DNA from: Streptomyces camponoticapitis
GTDB taxonomy: Bacteria; Actinomycetota; Actinomycetes; Streptomycetales; Streptomycetaceae
Length of the DNA: 64,000 bases
Direction of reading: 5' to 3'
Assembly (NCBI RefSeq): GCF_014646115.1
Contig: NZ_BMMV01000009.1
Location: forward strand, 62,001 to 126,000
In this document: piece by piece, positions 50,873-60,029 of the stretch
Numbering within the stretch: position 1 is the stretch's first letter
Layout of the letters: the number at the start of each line of letters is the position of its first letter
Notes under the pieces: generated by a model
Told to the model about the DNA's origin: nothing
Databases searched by the model: none
The model's input: the letters and a program-made list of their open reading frames with translations, nothing else
Translations under genes and position numbers: made by a program

Positions 50873-51802
50873 GTGGAACGCTGGGATCGGGTCGGACGGG
50901 GAGCGGCCTACGGGGCGGCCCTGGCACTGGTGCCGTACGCGCTGATCAAGGTCTCGTGGGTGGTCGGCTCACTCGCGGGGGTGCTGCCCGTCGGCGACGG
51001 GTTCGGCATGGCGGAGTGGGTGGTCCTCAACACCGTCACCGTCGGCATGGCCGCGATCGGGATCACGCTGGCGCTTGCCCTGGTACGGCCGTGGGGCATG
51101 CGGATCCCGGGGCCGCCGGTCGTGTTCTGCGCCTGGGTCGGCTCGGGTTTCCTCGTCTCGATCCTGCCCTTCGCCGTGTTCGGGGCGCTCCGCGGGGGCG
51201 CTGGCGGTGAGGACCCGGAGATGCCGGTCTGGGAGGGCGCGCTGGTCCAGTTCAGCTTTCTGGGAATGGGGCTGGGGCTGACCCTCGCGGTCCCCGCGTA
51301 TCTGCGGCGCCGCTGGCCGGACGCGTTCACCGGCAGGCTCGGCGACAGCCCGCGCGCGGCGGTTCCATGGGCCGCCGTGGTGGCCGGCGCGGTCGGACTG
51401 GTCTGGCTCTACTGGGCGTTGGGCGGCACGGCCGGAATCGCGCACCCGGCCGAGCGGAACACCGACTGGCACGTGCTGGTCGGTCTTTCGGGCGGCTGGG
51501 CGCTCGCCGCCGCGGCCGCCACCACGATGCTCGCCCGCGCCCGCCCCGCCCGGCTCCCCCGCCGGCCGGCCCTGGTCATCTGCTGGATCGGCTCGGGCTC
51601 ACTCTTCGCGTGGAGCGGCTGGAAGGCGCCCGTCTCCCTGTACCTGGCACTGTCGGACCCGGCCGGCGCCCTTCCGCCCGAACACCCCGCCGCCGCGCTG
51701 GTGCCGCACCTCTGCGCCGTACTGGCGGGAGCGGCGATGCTGCGGACAGTGCTCCGTACCCGTGTGATCCCGCCATCGAGCCAGGAAGAACGGGCGGCGT
51801 GA
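50873..51802 (+). CDS. integral membrane protein of unknown function
   Basis: A 309-residue protein with about eight hydrophobic segments (AYGAALALVPYALIKVSWVV, VVLNTVTVGMAAIGITLALA, VVFCAWVGSGFLVSILPFAV, VQFSFLGMGLGLTLAVPAYL, AAVVAGAVGLVWLYWALGG, WALAAAAATTML, LVICWIGSGSLFAWSGW, LVPHLCAVLAGAAML). A repeated Trp-(V/I)-Gly-Ser-Gly motif occurs in two helices and may reflect internal duplication. GTG 50873 has GGAAGGGGAA upstream; ATG 50825 is possible. No family recognised. Confidence 0.75.
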   Translation: MERWDRVGRGAAYGAALALVPYALIKVSWVVGSLAGVLPVGDGFGMAEWVVLNTVTVGMAAIGITLALALVRPWGMRIPGPPVVFCAWVGSGFLVSILPFAVFGALRGGAGGEDPEMPVWEGALVQFSFLGMGLGLTLAVPAYLRRRWPDAFTGRLGDSPRAAVPWAAVVAGAVGLVWLYWALGGTAGIAHPAERNTDWHVLVGLSGGWALAAAAATTMLARARPARLPRRPALVICWIGSGSLFAWSGWKAPVSLYLALSDPAGALPPEHPAAALVPHLCAVLAGAAMLRTVLRTRVIPPSSQEERAA

Positions 51803-51987
51803 CCATGGTGGAGGACGTCGACGTCCGAGTGGACCTCGGGGCCCGGCGTACAGAAGGCGCCACGATCCGCCGCCCCTCGGGCCGACAGGGGGGCAGCGGG
51901 AAGGGCCCGGCGTGTCCTCCACGCTCAGGGCCCCGGTACATGCATCCTGTTTCTCGCGGGTGAGAACGAACCTGCCGTAGGGCGGCC

Positions 51988-52064
51988 TGGTGGGGCGGGT
52001 GGGACTCGAACCCACGGCCGACGGATTATGAGTCCGCTGCTCTAACCGGCTGAGCTACCGCCCC
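51988..52064 (-). tRNA. tRNA-Met (anticodon CAT), elongator type
   Basis: Minus-strand cloverleaf: acceptor GGGGCGG pairs with CCGCCCC, D-arm GCTC..GAGC, anticodon loop CTCATAA, T-loop TTCGAGT. G1 pairs with C72, so it is not the initiator, which has a C:A mismatch. CCA appears to be encoded (51988-51990). A tRNA-Ile2 with a modified CAT cannot be excluded by sequence alone. Confidence 0.85.
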
Positions 52065-52274
52065 TAACGGCGCGTCGCGCACATTTGTGCGCGCCGTCTG
52101 CCGCAGCATAGCCGCTCATACGATCTCCTGCTTCGGATGGTCGGCAACGCCTGACCATGAGGACTTCAGCGTGCCTCGACCGGTTCCAGGAAGCCCGAAG
52201 ATCACCCGGAAGTTGACCGACGCGCCCTCGCCGAGCCGCCCCCGGACCGTCGGCGAGCAGTCCGCGGGCACAAG

Positions 52275-52300
52275 AAAGAGGACCCCGAGGGGTCCTCTTT
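52275..52300. terminator. hairpin downstream of the tRNA-Asn genes
   Basis: AAAGAGGACCCC (52275-52286) pairs with GGGGTCCTCTTT (52289-52300), 9 bases after the tRNA end at 52309. On the minus strand this gives a stem ending in T residues. Confidence 0.75.
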
Positions 52301-52308
52301 CCCGTTTG

Positions 52309-52381
52309 CTCTCCCGGCTGGACTCGAACCAGCAACCCTCCGGTTAACAGCCGAATGCTCTGCCAATTGAGCTACAGGAGA
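52309..52381 (-). tRNA. tRNA-Asn (anticodon GTT), copy 1
   Basis: Acceptor TCTCCTG pairs with CGGGAGA (one G:U), D-arm GCTC/GAGC, anticodon loop CTGTTAA, T-arm CTGGTTCGAGTCCAG. CCA is not encoded. Five bases separate it from a second tRNA-Asn. Confidence 0.95.
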
Positions 52382-52386
52382 TCGCG

Positions 52387-52459
52387 CTCCCCCGACTGGA
52401 CTCGAACCAGTAACCTGCCGGTTAACAGCCGGCTGCTCTGCCAATTGAGCTACAGGGGA
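52387..52459 (-). tRNA. tRNA-Asn (anticodon GTT), copy 2
   Basis: Same fold as copy 1 with acceptor TCCCCTG/CGGGGGA and anticodon stem GCCGG/CCGGC. It differs from copy 1 mostly at paired positions with compensating changes, so both genes look functional. First in the tandem (minus strand). Confidence 0.95.
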
Positions 52460-52661
52460 TTGCTGCGTTTGCACCGAACGTACCCGCTCCGGCTCTGCCG
52501 GGCGGCGGACGTCCGCTGCGACACATACATTAGCGCAAGCAGGGGGGTGCTCCGCCAATCGGTATCCCGCCGGGTCACACTGGGTGATCTCGGGCCTGGG
52601 GGGTAGGCGGACGTCACGGCTCAAGGTCCGATGCCAACGAACTAACGAAGGGTGGCAGGCC

Positions 52662-52946
52662 ATGCGGCGCCTCACGTTCATCGCGGGACTGGCTGTCGGG
52701 TACGTACTCGGAACGAAGGCCGGACGCGAGCGCTACGAGCAGCTCAAGAAGTCCGCCACCCGGATCTCGCAGAACCCGGCCGTGCGCAACGCCGCTGAGA
52801 CCGCGGCCCTGTCCGGGCGCGAGTACGCGGGCAAGGCGTACCACTCGGTGAGCGAGAAGGTCCCCGAGTCCGTCGCCGACCGCGTCCGGTCCCTGCGCTC
52901 ACGCAACCACAACGGTGAGGACGACTGGGGAACCACCAACACCTGA
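52662..52946 (+). CDS. YtxH-like small membrane-associated protein
   Basis: A 94-residue protein. One short hydrophobic segment (LTFIAGLAVGYVLGTKAGRE) followed by a charged amphipathic helix (YEQLKKSATRISQNPAVRNA) as in YtxH-domain gas-vesicle/stress-like proteins. The C-terminus is polar. AAGGGTGG precedes the ATG at 52662. Function unknown. Confidence 0.78.
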   Translation: MRRLTFIAGLAVGYVLGTKAGRERYEQLKKSATRISQNPAVRNAAETAALSGREYAGKAYHSVSEKVPESVADRVRSLRSRNHNGEDDWGTTNT

Positions 52947-53022
52947 CCCGCGGCACCCGGGCTCCCGCACCCGGTCGGTCCCGGGCGCCGCCGCGGCCTC
53001 GCGCGTGCGGCAGAATCGTGCC

Positions 53023-54474
53023 ATGGGAATAGTCGCCGGGTTGGACAGTTCGTCGGGTTCCACGCGCATCATCGTGTGTGACGCGGACACGGGTGCCGTG
53101 CTGCGGCAGGGATACGCGATGCATCCCGTCGAGGCCAAGGCCACCGAGGTCGATCCGCAGGCCTGGCTGCTGTCGCTCGGCGAGGCCGCGGGGGGCGGGC
53201 TGCTGGAGGGTGTTGAGGCCATCGGCGTCTCCGCGCAGCAGCACGGGCTCGTGCCACTGGACCAGAGCGGCAATCTCGTACGTCCCGCGATGCTCGGCAA
53301 CGACAAGCGCGCGCAGGTCGCCGCCGCGGATCTGATCGACGCGCTCGGCGGGCGGCAGGCCTGGGCCGAGGCCGTCGGGTCGGTGCCGCAGTCCGGTCAG
53401 CCGCTGGCGAAGCTCCGCTGGCTGGCGCGGAACGAACCGGAAGCGGCGCGGCGTACGGTGATGATCCTCCAGCCGCACGACTGGCTGGTGTGGCAGTTGC
53501 TCGGCCGGCCCGCGCGGCGGACGACGGACCGGGGGGCGGCGTCCGGTTCCGGTTTCTGGTCCGCCCGCACCGGTGCCTACCGGCCGGATCTGATGGAGCT
53601 CGCGCTCGGTCACCAGGCGGCGCTGCCGGAGGTGCTCGGCCCCGCCGAGGCCGCCGGGACCACGCCCGAGGGGCTGCTGATCTCCGCGGGTACCGGCGAG
53701 ACCATGGCCGCCGCCTTCGGGCTCGGCGTCGGGATCGGCGACGCGGTCGTCTCGCTGGGCGCCTCCGGGTCGGTGATGACCGTGCACCACGAGGCGCTGG
53801 CGGATCCCTCCGGGATGATCACCTCGTTCGCCGACGCGACGGGGATGCATCTGCCGGTCGTCCACACGCTCAACGCCGTGCGGGCCCTGCGCGGTACGGC
53901 GGAGCTGCTCGGGACCGAGGACCTGGAGGAACTGTCCGCGCTGGCGCTCAAGTCCACGCCGGGCGCGTCCGGGCTGGTGTTCCTGCCCTATCTGGAGGGC
54001 GAGAAGACACCCCAACTTCCGCACACGGCGGGCACGTTGACCGGGTTGCGGCGGGAGTCGATGAAGCCGGAGCATCTGGCGCGGGCCGCGTTCGAGGGCA
54101 TGCTCTGCTCGCTGGCCGACGCGATGGACGTGGTGCGCGGGCGCGGCGTCGAGGTGCGGCGGGTCTTCCTGCTGGGCGCGGCGGCCGGGCTGCCCGCCGT
54201 ACAGACGTGCGCGCCGGGGATCTTCGGGGCGCAGGTCGTGGTGCCGGAGCCGGCCGACTACGCGGCGCTGGGCGCGGCCCGGCAGGCCGCCTGGGCGCTG
54301 GGCGTATCGAAGAACACGCTGTCCCCGCACAGCCCGCCCGAGTGGCGTGGCGCGGCGGCCCAGATCTTCGAGCCGGGCGAGGAGGCGGCGGTCGGTGCCG
54401 CGGTGCGCCAGCAGTACACGGCGGCCCGGGAGCAGATCCACCCGGGCGCGTTCTCACCGGCGCCGGGGGCGTAA
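53023..54474 (+). CDS. xylB: FGGY family carbohydrate kinase, xylulokinase-like
   Basis: A 483-residue sugar kinase. N-terminal ATPase motif GLDSSSGSTRIIV, substrate-region SAQQHGLVPLD (xylulokinases have QMHG/QQHG here), catalytic-loop region TTDRGAASGSGFWS, and C-terminal LLGAAAGLPAVQT with ALGAARQAAWALG. It should phosphorylate D-xylulose or a related ketose. The ATG at 53023 is six bases after CAGAAT, so it is possibly leaderless. No isomerase or transporter is adjacent, so substrate is inferred only. Confidence 0.82.
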   Translation: MGIVAGLDSSSGSTRIIVCDADTGAVLRQGYAMHPVEAKATEVDPQAWLLSLGEAAGGGLLEGVEAIGVSAQQHGLVPLDQSGNLVRPAMLGNDKRAQVAAADLIDALGGRQAWAEAVGSVPQSGQPLAKLRWLARNEPEAARRTVMILQPHDWLVWQLLGRPARRTTDRGAASGSGFWSARTGAYRPDLMELALGHQAALPEVLGPAEAAGTTPEGLLISAGTGETMAAAFGLGVGIGDAVVSLGASGSVMTVHHEALADPSGMITSFADATGMHLPVVHTLNAVRALRGTAELLGTEDLEELSALALKSTPGASGLVFLPYLEGEKTPQLPHTAGTLTGLRRESMKPEHLARAAFEGMLCSLADAMDVVRGRGVEVRRVFLLGAAAGLPAVQTCAPGIFGAQVVVPEPADYAALGAARQAAWALGVSKNTLSPHSPPEWRGAAAQIFEPGEEAAVGAAVRQQYTAAREQIHPGAFSPAPGA

Positions 54475-54625
54475 GGCGGGGGCCTGGCGCGGGGCGGTGG
54501 AGCCAGGGGCTCCGGTATGACAGTCGTTCTTGACCGGTCCTTTGTGGAAAACCCTTGGGTCCGGGCGGGCGGCGTGTCGCAGGATGGGTCCGACCCCCGA
54601 TCTTGCCGAGCCCGAGAGACAGTAC

Positions 54626-56359
54626 GTGCTGCTACGACTACTCAGAACCCATCTGGCCCCCTACAGAACGGCCATCGGTCTGCTGGTGGCTTTCCAGTTC
54701 CTGCAGACCTGCGCCTCCCTCTATCTGCCCACCCTCAACGCCGACATCATCGACAACGGTGTCGTGAAGGGGGACACGGGTTACATCATGGAGTTCGGCG
54801 GTCTCATGATCGCCGTCAGCGTCCTCCAGGTCCTCGGCCAGATAGGCGCGGTCTACTACGGCGCGCGCACCGCGTCGGCCCTCGGCCGTGACGTGCGGGC
54901 CGCGATATTCGACCGGGTGCAGAGCTTCTCCGCGCGCGAGGTCGGCCAGTTCGGCGCACCGTCGCTGATCACGCGTACGACCAACGACGTCCAGCAGGTA
55001 CAGATGCTGGTCCTGATGTCGTTCACGCTGATGGTGTCGGCCCCGATCATGTGCGTCGGCGGCATCGTCATGGCGCTCGGCCAGGACGTGCCGCTGTCGG
55101 GGGTGCTGCTCGGCGTCGTGCCGGTCCTCGGTGTCTCGGTGTCGCTGATCGTGAAGCGGATGCGCCCGCTGTTCCGCACCATGCAGGAGCGGCTCGACAC
55201 CGTGAACCGGGTGCTGCGTGAGCAGATATCCGGCAACCGCGTCATCCGGGCCTTCGTGCGCGACGAGTACGAGAAGGAGCGGTTCAAGGGCGCCAACACC
55301 GATCTCACGGAGATGTCGCTGGCGACCGGCCGGCTGATGGCGCTGATGTTCCCGGTCGTGATGACCGTCGTGAACGTGTCGTCGGTCGCCGTCGTCTGGT
55401 TCGGCGCGCACCGTATCGACAGCGGCGGGATGCAGATCGGCGCGCTGACCGCGTTCCTCGCGTATCTCATGCAGATCGTGATGGCCGTGATGATGGCCAC
55501 CTTCATGTTCATGATGGTGCCGCGCGCCGAGGTGTGTGCCGAGCGCATCGAGGAGGTGCTGGACACCAGGTCGAGTGTCGTCCCGCCGAAGGACCCGGTG
55601 CGGACGCTGCGCCGGCACGGTCATCTGGAGGTGCGGGGAGCCGAGTTCCGCTACCCGGGTGCCGAGGAGCCGGTGCTGCGCGAGGTGTCACTGACCGCGA
55701 GACCGGGCGAGACGACCGCCGTCATCGGCTCGACCGGCAGCGGCAAGTCGACCCTGCTCGGGCTGGTGCCCCGGCTGGTCGACGCGACCGCCGGCGAGGT
55801 GCTGGTGGACGGTGAGAACGTACGGGGTCTCGATCCGGCCCTGCTGGCCAAGACGGTCAGTCTGGTGCCGCAGAAGCCGTATCTGTTCTCGGGGACGGTG
55901 GCGACGAATCTGCGGTACGGCAATCCGGACGCGACCGACGAGGACCTGTGGCACGCGCTCGATGTCGCGCAGGCCAAGGAGTTCGTGACCGGGCTGGAGG
56001 GCGGGCTGGACGCGCCTGTCGCGCAAGGCGGCACGAACGTCTCCGGCGGGCAGCGCCAGCGGCTCGCCATCGCGCGCACGCTGGTGCAGCGGCCGGAGAT
56101 CTATCTCTTCGACGACTCGTTCTCCGCGCTGGACTACGCGACGGACGCGGCACTGCGCGCCGCCCTGGCGCGTGAGACCGCCGAGGCGACGGTGGTGATC
56201 GTCGCCCAGCGGGTGTCGACCATCCGTGACGCCGACCGGATCATCGTCATGGACGAGGGCCGGGTGGTCGGCGAGGGGCGTCATCACGAGCTGATGGCGG
56301 AGAACGAGACGTACCGGGAGATCGTGCTCTCCCAGCTGACCGAGGCGGAGGCGGCCTGA
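54626..56359 (+). CDS. ABC exporter half-transporter 1 (degenerate Walker B)
   Basis: A 577-residue permease-ATPase: six membrane segments (residues 1-310), then the ATPase with Walker A GSTGSGKST, signature VSGGQRQRLA, and Walker B IYLFDDSFSALD, where Asp replaces the catalytic Glu. This is the degenerate-site subunit of a heterodimeric exporter. I chose GTG 54626 (MLLRLLRTHL) with GAGAGA upstream; ATG 54584 is an alternative. The next subunit starts one base inside its stop (TGATG). Confidence 0.93.
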   Translation: MLLRLLRTHLAPYRTAIGLLVAFQFLQTCASLYLPTLNADIIDNGVVKGDTGYIMEFGGLMIAVSVLQVLGQIGAVYYGARTASALGRDVRAAIFDRVQSFSAREVGQFGAPSLITRTTNDVQQVQMLVLMSFTLMVSAPIMCVGGIVMALGQDVPLSGVLLGVVPVLGVSVSLIVKRMRPLFRTMQERLDTVNRVLREQISGNRVIRAFVRDEYEKERFKGANTDLTEMSLATGRLMALMFPVVMTVVNVSSVAVVWFGAHRIDSGGMQIGALTAFLAYLMQIVMAVMMATFMFMMVPRAEVCAERIEEVLDTRSSVVPPKDPVRTLRRHGHLEVRGAEFRYPGAEEPVLREVSLTARPGETTAVIGSTGSGKSTLLGLVPRLVDATAGEVLVDGENVRGLDPALLAKTVSLVPQKPYLFSGTVATNLRYGNPDATDEDLWHALDVAQAKEFVTGLEGGLDAPVAQGGTNVSGGQRQRLAIARTLVQRPEIYLFDDSFSALDYATDAALRAALARETAEATVVIVAQRVSTIRDADRIIVMDEGRVVGEGRHHELMAENETYREIVLSQLTEAEAA

Positions 56360-58293
56360 TGAGCGGTCCTGGTGGACGCATGATGGCGGCCGGCGCGGGG
56401 GCTCCTTCGCAGCGGTCGATGGATTTCAAGGGGTCGAGCAAGCGGCTGCTGCGACGGCTGGCGCGCGAGAAGGTCACCCTGTGGTGGATGCTCGCCGCGG
56501 GTGTGCTGAGCGTGGCGGCCTCGGTGGTCGGCCCGAAGATTCTCGGCTCGGCGACCGACCTGATCTTCGCGGGGGTCGTCGGTCGTCAGACGCCGGGGGG
56601 TGTCAGCAAGGACGAGACGGTCGCGCGGCTGCGGGACCAGGGCGACGGCGGGCTCGCCGACCTGCTCTCCGGGGTGGACTTCACGCCGGGGCAGGGCATC
56701 GACTTCGACGCGGTCGGCCGGGTCCTGCTGCTGGCGCTGGCGGTGTACGTCGCGGCCGGGCTGCTGATGCTCGTCTCGACACGCCTCTCCATCCGGGTCA
56801 TCAACCTCACCATCTACCGGATGCGTGAGGAGGTACAGGCCAAGCTGTCGCGGCTGCCGCTGTCGTACTTCGACCGTCAGCAGCGCGGCGAGGTGCTGAG
56901 CCGGGCGACGAACGATGTCGACAACATCTCGCAGACGCTCCAGCAGACGATGGGCCAGCTCATCAACTCCCTGCTGACGATCGTCGGCGTGCTGGGCATG
57001 ATGCTGTGGATCTCGCCGCTGCTGGCCCTGGTCGCGCTGGTGACGGTGCCGCTGTCGGTGTTCGTGGCGACGAAGGTCGGCAAGCGCTCACAGCCGCACT
57101 TCGTCTCGCAGTGGAAGTCCACGGGCACGCTCAACGCCCATGTCGAGGAGATGTACACGGGGCATGCCCTGGTGAAGGTCTTCGGGCGGCAGGACGAGTC
57201 GGCGCAGGCGTTCAAGGAGCAGAACGACGCGCTGTACGAGGCGGGCTTCAAGGCCCAGTACAACAGCGGGATCATGCAGCCGCTGATGTTCTTCATCTCC
57301 AACCTCAACTATGTGCTGGTGGCGGTCGTCGGCGGGCTGCGCGTCGCGTCGGGGACGCTGTCCATCGGCGATGTGCAGGCGTTCATCCAGTACTCGCGCC
57401 AGTTCTCGATGCCGCTGACCCAGGTGGCGTCGATGGCCAACCTCGTCCAGTCCGGGGTCGCGTCCGCGGAGCGGATATTCGAGCTGCTGGACGCGGACGA
57501 GCAGGAGAAGGACGCTCCCTCGGCCGAGCGCCCGCACGAGCTGCGGGGCGGGGTGACGCTGGACGGCGTGGCGTTCCGCTACGAGCCGGAGAAGCCGCTC
57601 ATCGAGGATCTGTCGCTGTCGGTCGAGCCGGGCCAGACGGTCGCGATCGTCGGTCCGACGGGCGCGGGCAAGACGACGCTGGTCAATCTGCTGATGCGGT
57701 TCTACGAGGTGACGGCCGGCCGGATCAGTCTGGACGACATCGACATCGCCACCATGTCGCGTGAGGACCTGCGTTCCCGAATAGGCATGGTCCTCCAGGA
57801 CACGTGGCTGTTCGGCGGCACGATCGCGGAGAACATCGCGTACGGCGCCGCGCGCGACGTCACCCGGGAGCAGATCGAGGAGGCGGCACGGGCGGCCCAC
57901 GCGGACCGTTTCATCCGGACGCTGCCCGACGGGTACGAGACCGTGATCGACGACGAGGGATCGGGCGTCAGCGCGGGCGAGAAGCAGCTCATCACGATCG
58001 CGCGGGCGTTCCTGTCCGACCCGGTGATCCTGGTGCTGGACGAGGCGACCAGCTCGGTGGACACCCGTACGGAGGTGCTGATCCAGAAGGCGATGGCTCA
58101 ACTGGCCCACGGGCGGACGAGCTTCGTGATCGCGCACCGGCTCTCCACGATCAGGGACGCGGACGTGATCCTGGTGATGGAGAACGGCTCGATCGTCGAA
58201 CAGGGCACGCACGAGGGGCTGTTGGCGGCGGAGGGCGCGTACGCGCGGCTGTACGCGGCGCAGTTCGCGCAGGCGGTCGCCGAGGTGGACTAG
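56359..58293 (+). CDS. ABC exporter half-transporter 2 (catalytic)
   Basis: A 644-residue partner subunit. Six membrane segments with an extra 55-residue external loop after TM1 (GRQTPGGVSKDETV...). ATPase: Walker A GPTGAGKTT, Walker B VLVLDEATSSVD with the catalytic Glu, but signature VSAGEKQLIT instead of SGGQ. Combined with subunit 1, one good site (this Walker A/B plus the other SGGQ) and one degenerate site are formed, as in BmrCD or TM287/288. The stop TAG is made by the left end of repeat copy C. Likely a lipid or drug exporter. Confidence 0.93.
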   Translation: MSGPGGRMMAAGAGAPSQRSMDFKGSSKRLLRRLAREKVTLWWMLAAGVLSVAASVVGPKILGSATDLIFAGVVGRQTPGGVSKDETVARLRDQGDGGLADLLSGVDFTPGQGIDFDAVGRVLLLALAVYVAAGLLMLVSTRLSIRVINLTIYRMREEVQAKLSRLPLSYFDRQQRGEVLSRATNDVDNISQTLQQTMGQLINSLLTIVGVLGMMLWISPLLALVALVTVPLSVFVATKVGKRSQPHFVSQWKSTGTLNAHVEEMYTGHALVKVFGRQDESAQAFKEQNDALYEAGFKAQYNSGIMQPLMFFISNLNYVLVAVVGGLRVASGTLSIGDVQAFIQYSRQFSMPLTQVASMANLVQSGVASAERIFELLDADEQEKDAPSAERPHELRGGVTLDGVAFRYEPEKPLIEDLSLSVEPGQTVAIVGPTGAGKTTLVNLLMRFYEVTAGRISLDDIDIATMSREDLRSRIGMVLQDTWLFGGTIAENIAYGAARDVTREQIEEAARAAHADRFIRTLPDGYETVIDDEGSGVSAGEKQLITIARAFLSDPVILVLDEATSSVDTRTEVLIQKAMAQLAHGRTSFVIAHRLSTIRDADVILVMENGSIVEQGTHEGLLAAEGAYARLYAAQFAQAVAEVD

Positions 58294-58466
58294 GGCGTGT
58301 TTTGAAAGTGGCGTCGTCCGCCCGCAGGGCGGGGCTCACGGCGTCTGGTGCGTGCGATCGCAAGGCGGAGGATCGCCCTCGTACCGGGCGTACTCGGGCG
58401 ACCCGACAACGCGGCGAGCGTGCGTACCAGACGCCGTGAGCCAGACGGGACTTTCAAAACACGCCC
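58293..58466. repeat. palindromic MITE-like intergenic repeat, copy C (variant ends)
   Basis: 174 bp bounded by TA (58291-58292, 58467-58468), in CTAG on both sides. Perfect terminal inverted repeat GGGCGTGTTTTGAAAGT / ACTTTCAAAACACGCCC. The ends differ from copies A/B, but the interior shares TCTGGTGCGTGCGATCGCAA with GGCGGAGGA, and CGACAACGCGGCGAGCG. The arms fold into one long hairpin. Confidence 0.92.
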
Positions 58467-58481
58467 TAGGGCGCGCGATCA

Positions 58482-58513
58482 CCGGACGGGCCGCCTCGGG
58501 GTGGCCCGTCCGG
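58482..58513. terminator. terminator between the ABC exporter and hrdA
   Basis: A perfect 11-bp stem (58482-58492 with 58503-58513), 10-nt loop, just past the hrdA stop. Serves convergent transcripts. Confidence 0.75.
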
Positions 58514-58535
58514 CGTGTGCGAGGGCGGGGCGCGC

Positions 58536-59852
58536 TCAGTCCAGATAGCCGCGCAATTGGTCCGCGAACGCGTGGTCGCGGAGTTTGCTCAGGGTCTTGG
58601 ACTCGATCTGCCGGATCCGCTCCCGGGTCACCCCGAAGATCCGGCCGATCTCCTCCAGTGTGCGCGGGCGGCCGTCCGCGAGGCCGTAACGGAGCTGGAC
58701 CACCTTGCGTTCGCGCTCGCCCAGCGTGGAGAGGACCGCCTCCAGATGCTCGCGGAGCAGCAGGAACGCCGCCGACTCCACGGGTGAGGCCGCGTCGCCG
58801 TCCTCGATCAGATCACCGAAGGCGACATCGTCCTCCTCCCCCACCGGCGCGTGCAGGGAGACGGGTTCCTGGGCGAGCCGCAGGACCTCGCCGACCCGCT
58901 CGGCGGTCAGCTCCAGCTGTGCCGCGACCTCTTCGTGGGTGGGCTCGTAACCGCGCTCCTGGAGCATCCGGCGCTGGACGCGGACGACCCGGTTGATCAG
59001 CTCGACCACATGGACGGGGACCCGGATCGTACGTGCCTGGTCGGCCAGCGCGCGGGACATGGCCTGGCGGATCCACCACGTCGCGTACGTCGAGAACTTG
59101 TAGCCGCGCGCGTAGTCGAACTTCTCCACGGCCCGGATCAGGCCGAGGTTCCCCTCCTGGACGAGGTCGAGCATGGTCAGTCCGCGGCCGACGTAGCGCT
59201 TGGCGACGGACACGACGAGCCGCAGATTCGCCTCGATGAGCCGGCGCTTGGCCATCCGGCCGAGCACGACGAGCCGGTCGAGGTCGACCGCGAGCTGGGA
59301 GTCCAGGTCGGGCGTGGAGCCGAGCTTCTCCTCGGCGAAGAGTCCGGCCTCGACGCGGCGCGCGAGGTCCACCTCCTCGACGGCGGTGAGCAGTTTGATC
59401 CGGCCGATCTCCCGCAGATACTGCCGGAAGAGGTCGGAAGAGGGCCCTCCGTTGTCGGCCTTGCCACGCGGACCGACGCGTTCCGGGATCTCGGGGATGT
59501 CCACCGGGTCCTCGGTGACGGTCTCTCGGACCGCCTCGGGGCTCGCCCCGGGGGCCGCCCCGGGGCGAGCCCCGGGCGTCGTCTCCGGGTGGTGCGCGGC
59601 GCGGCTCTGCGACGGAACCGCCGACGCCAGCTCGGTCTCGGTCAGGGTCTGGGTCTGCACGGGCGCGGCCTCCAGGGTGATCGCTGCCGGATCGGGGGTG
59701 TGCGGCAGCGGGACGTGGGCGGCCGGTCCGCCGTCAGTCCCGTACACGATGAGCGGATCCGCGGGGGTCAGAGGCCCACTGTGGGTGGACCGGCCGCGCT
59801 CCGAGAACACAGGCACCGCTGTCCAGTGTGGCTTAAGGCACACGGCCGCCAC
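58536..59852 (-). CDS. hrdA: principal-like RNA polymerase sigma factor HrdA
   Basis: A sigma-70 group 2 factor of up to 438 residues. Low-complexity Ala/Pro N-terminus to about 130; region 1.2 (SSDLFRQYLREIGRIKLL); region 2 (ANLRLVVSVAKRY, GLTMLDLVQEGNLGL, YKFSTYATWWIRQA); region 3; region 4 with HTH (LEEIGRIFGVTRERIRQIES). HrdA is assigned because in S. coelicolor hrdA lies between this ABC pair and dnaG, as I recall; HrdB is longer and elsewhere. The start is uncertain: GTG 59852 is the upper bound and in-frame GTGs occur at about residues 13 and 15. Non-essential in S. coelicolor. Confidence 0.88.
   Translation of the reverse strand: MAAVCLKPHWTAVPVFSERGRSTHSGPLTPADPLIVYGTDGGPAAHVPLPHTPDPAAITLEAAPVQTQTLTETELASAVPSQSRAAHHPETTPGARPGAAPGASPEAVRETVTEDPVDIPEIPERVGPRGKADNGGPSSDLFRQYLREIGRIKLLTAVEEVDLARRVEAGLFAEEKLGSTPDLDSQLAVDLDRLVVLGRMAKRRLIEANLRLVVSVAKRYVGRGLTMLDLVQEGNLGLIRAVEKFDYARGYKFSTYATWWIRQAMSRALADQARTIRVPVHVVELINRVVRVQRRMLQERGYEPTHEEVAAQLELTAERVGEVLRLAQEPVSLHAPVGEEDDVAFGDLIEDGDAASPVESAAFLLLREHLEAVLSTLGERERKVVQLRYGLADGRPRTLEEIGRIFGVTRERIRQIESKTLSKLRDHAFADQLRGYLD
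59537..59574. repeat. 17-bp perfect inverted repeat inside hrdA
   Basis: Arms 59537-59553 and 59558-59574 surround GCCG, encoding the ARPGAAPGASP linker of HrdA. A very stable hairpin in coding DNA. Confidence 0.85.
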
Positions 59853-60000
59853 GAGAGGTGTGCGGGGACTTTCTGAGTCCCGTGCGTAACCGGTCAGTTA
59901 CCGAAGGATGTTTAAAACGTGGGAAGTTGGGGCTGATGGGGGTGGAGCGACAGCCGGGTCGCGCCTCGGCCTCGATCGGCCGGATGCCCTCGGCCCGCCG

Positions 60001-60029
60001 GACAGACGGAACAGACGGGACAGACCCTA
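60001..60029. repeat. solitary repeat end plus three short GACAGACG-like units
   Basis: GACAGACGG-AACAGACGG-GACAGACCC-TA. The last unit is identical to the end of repeats A/B next to TA, and TA with the preceding C forms the dnaG stop codon on the minus strand. No partner end is seen. Confidence 0.5.

Noticed and set aside
51988..52064. CAT tRNA considered as initiator tRNA
   Set aside because: The 1:72 pair is G:C; initiators have a mismatch there.
58536..59852. Sigma factor considered as HrdB
   Set aside because: It lacks the long HrdB N-terminal extension and sits next to dnaG and the ABC pair, the hrdA position.
59886..59901. GTAAC-N6-GTTAC upstream of hrdA as an operator
   Set aside because: The 5-bp arms are too short to stand out, and no regulator or promoter element is aligned with it.
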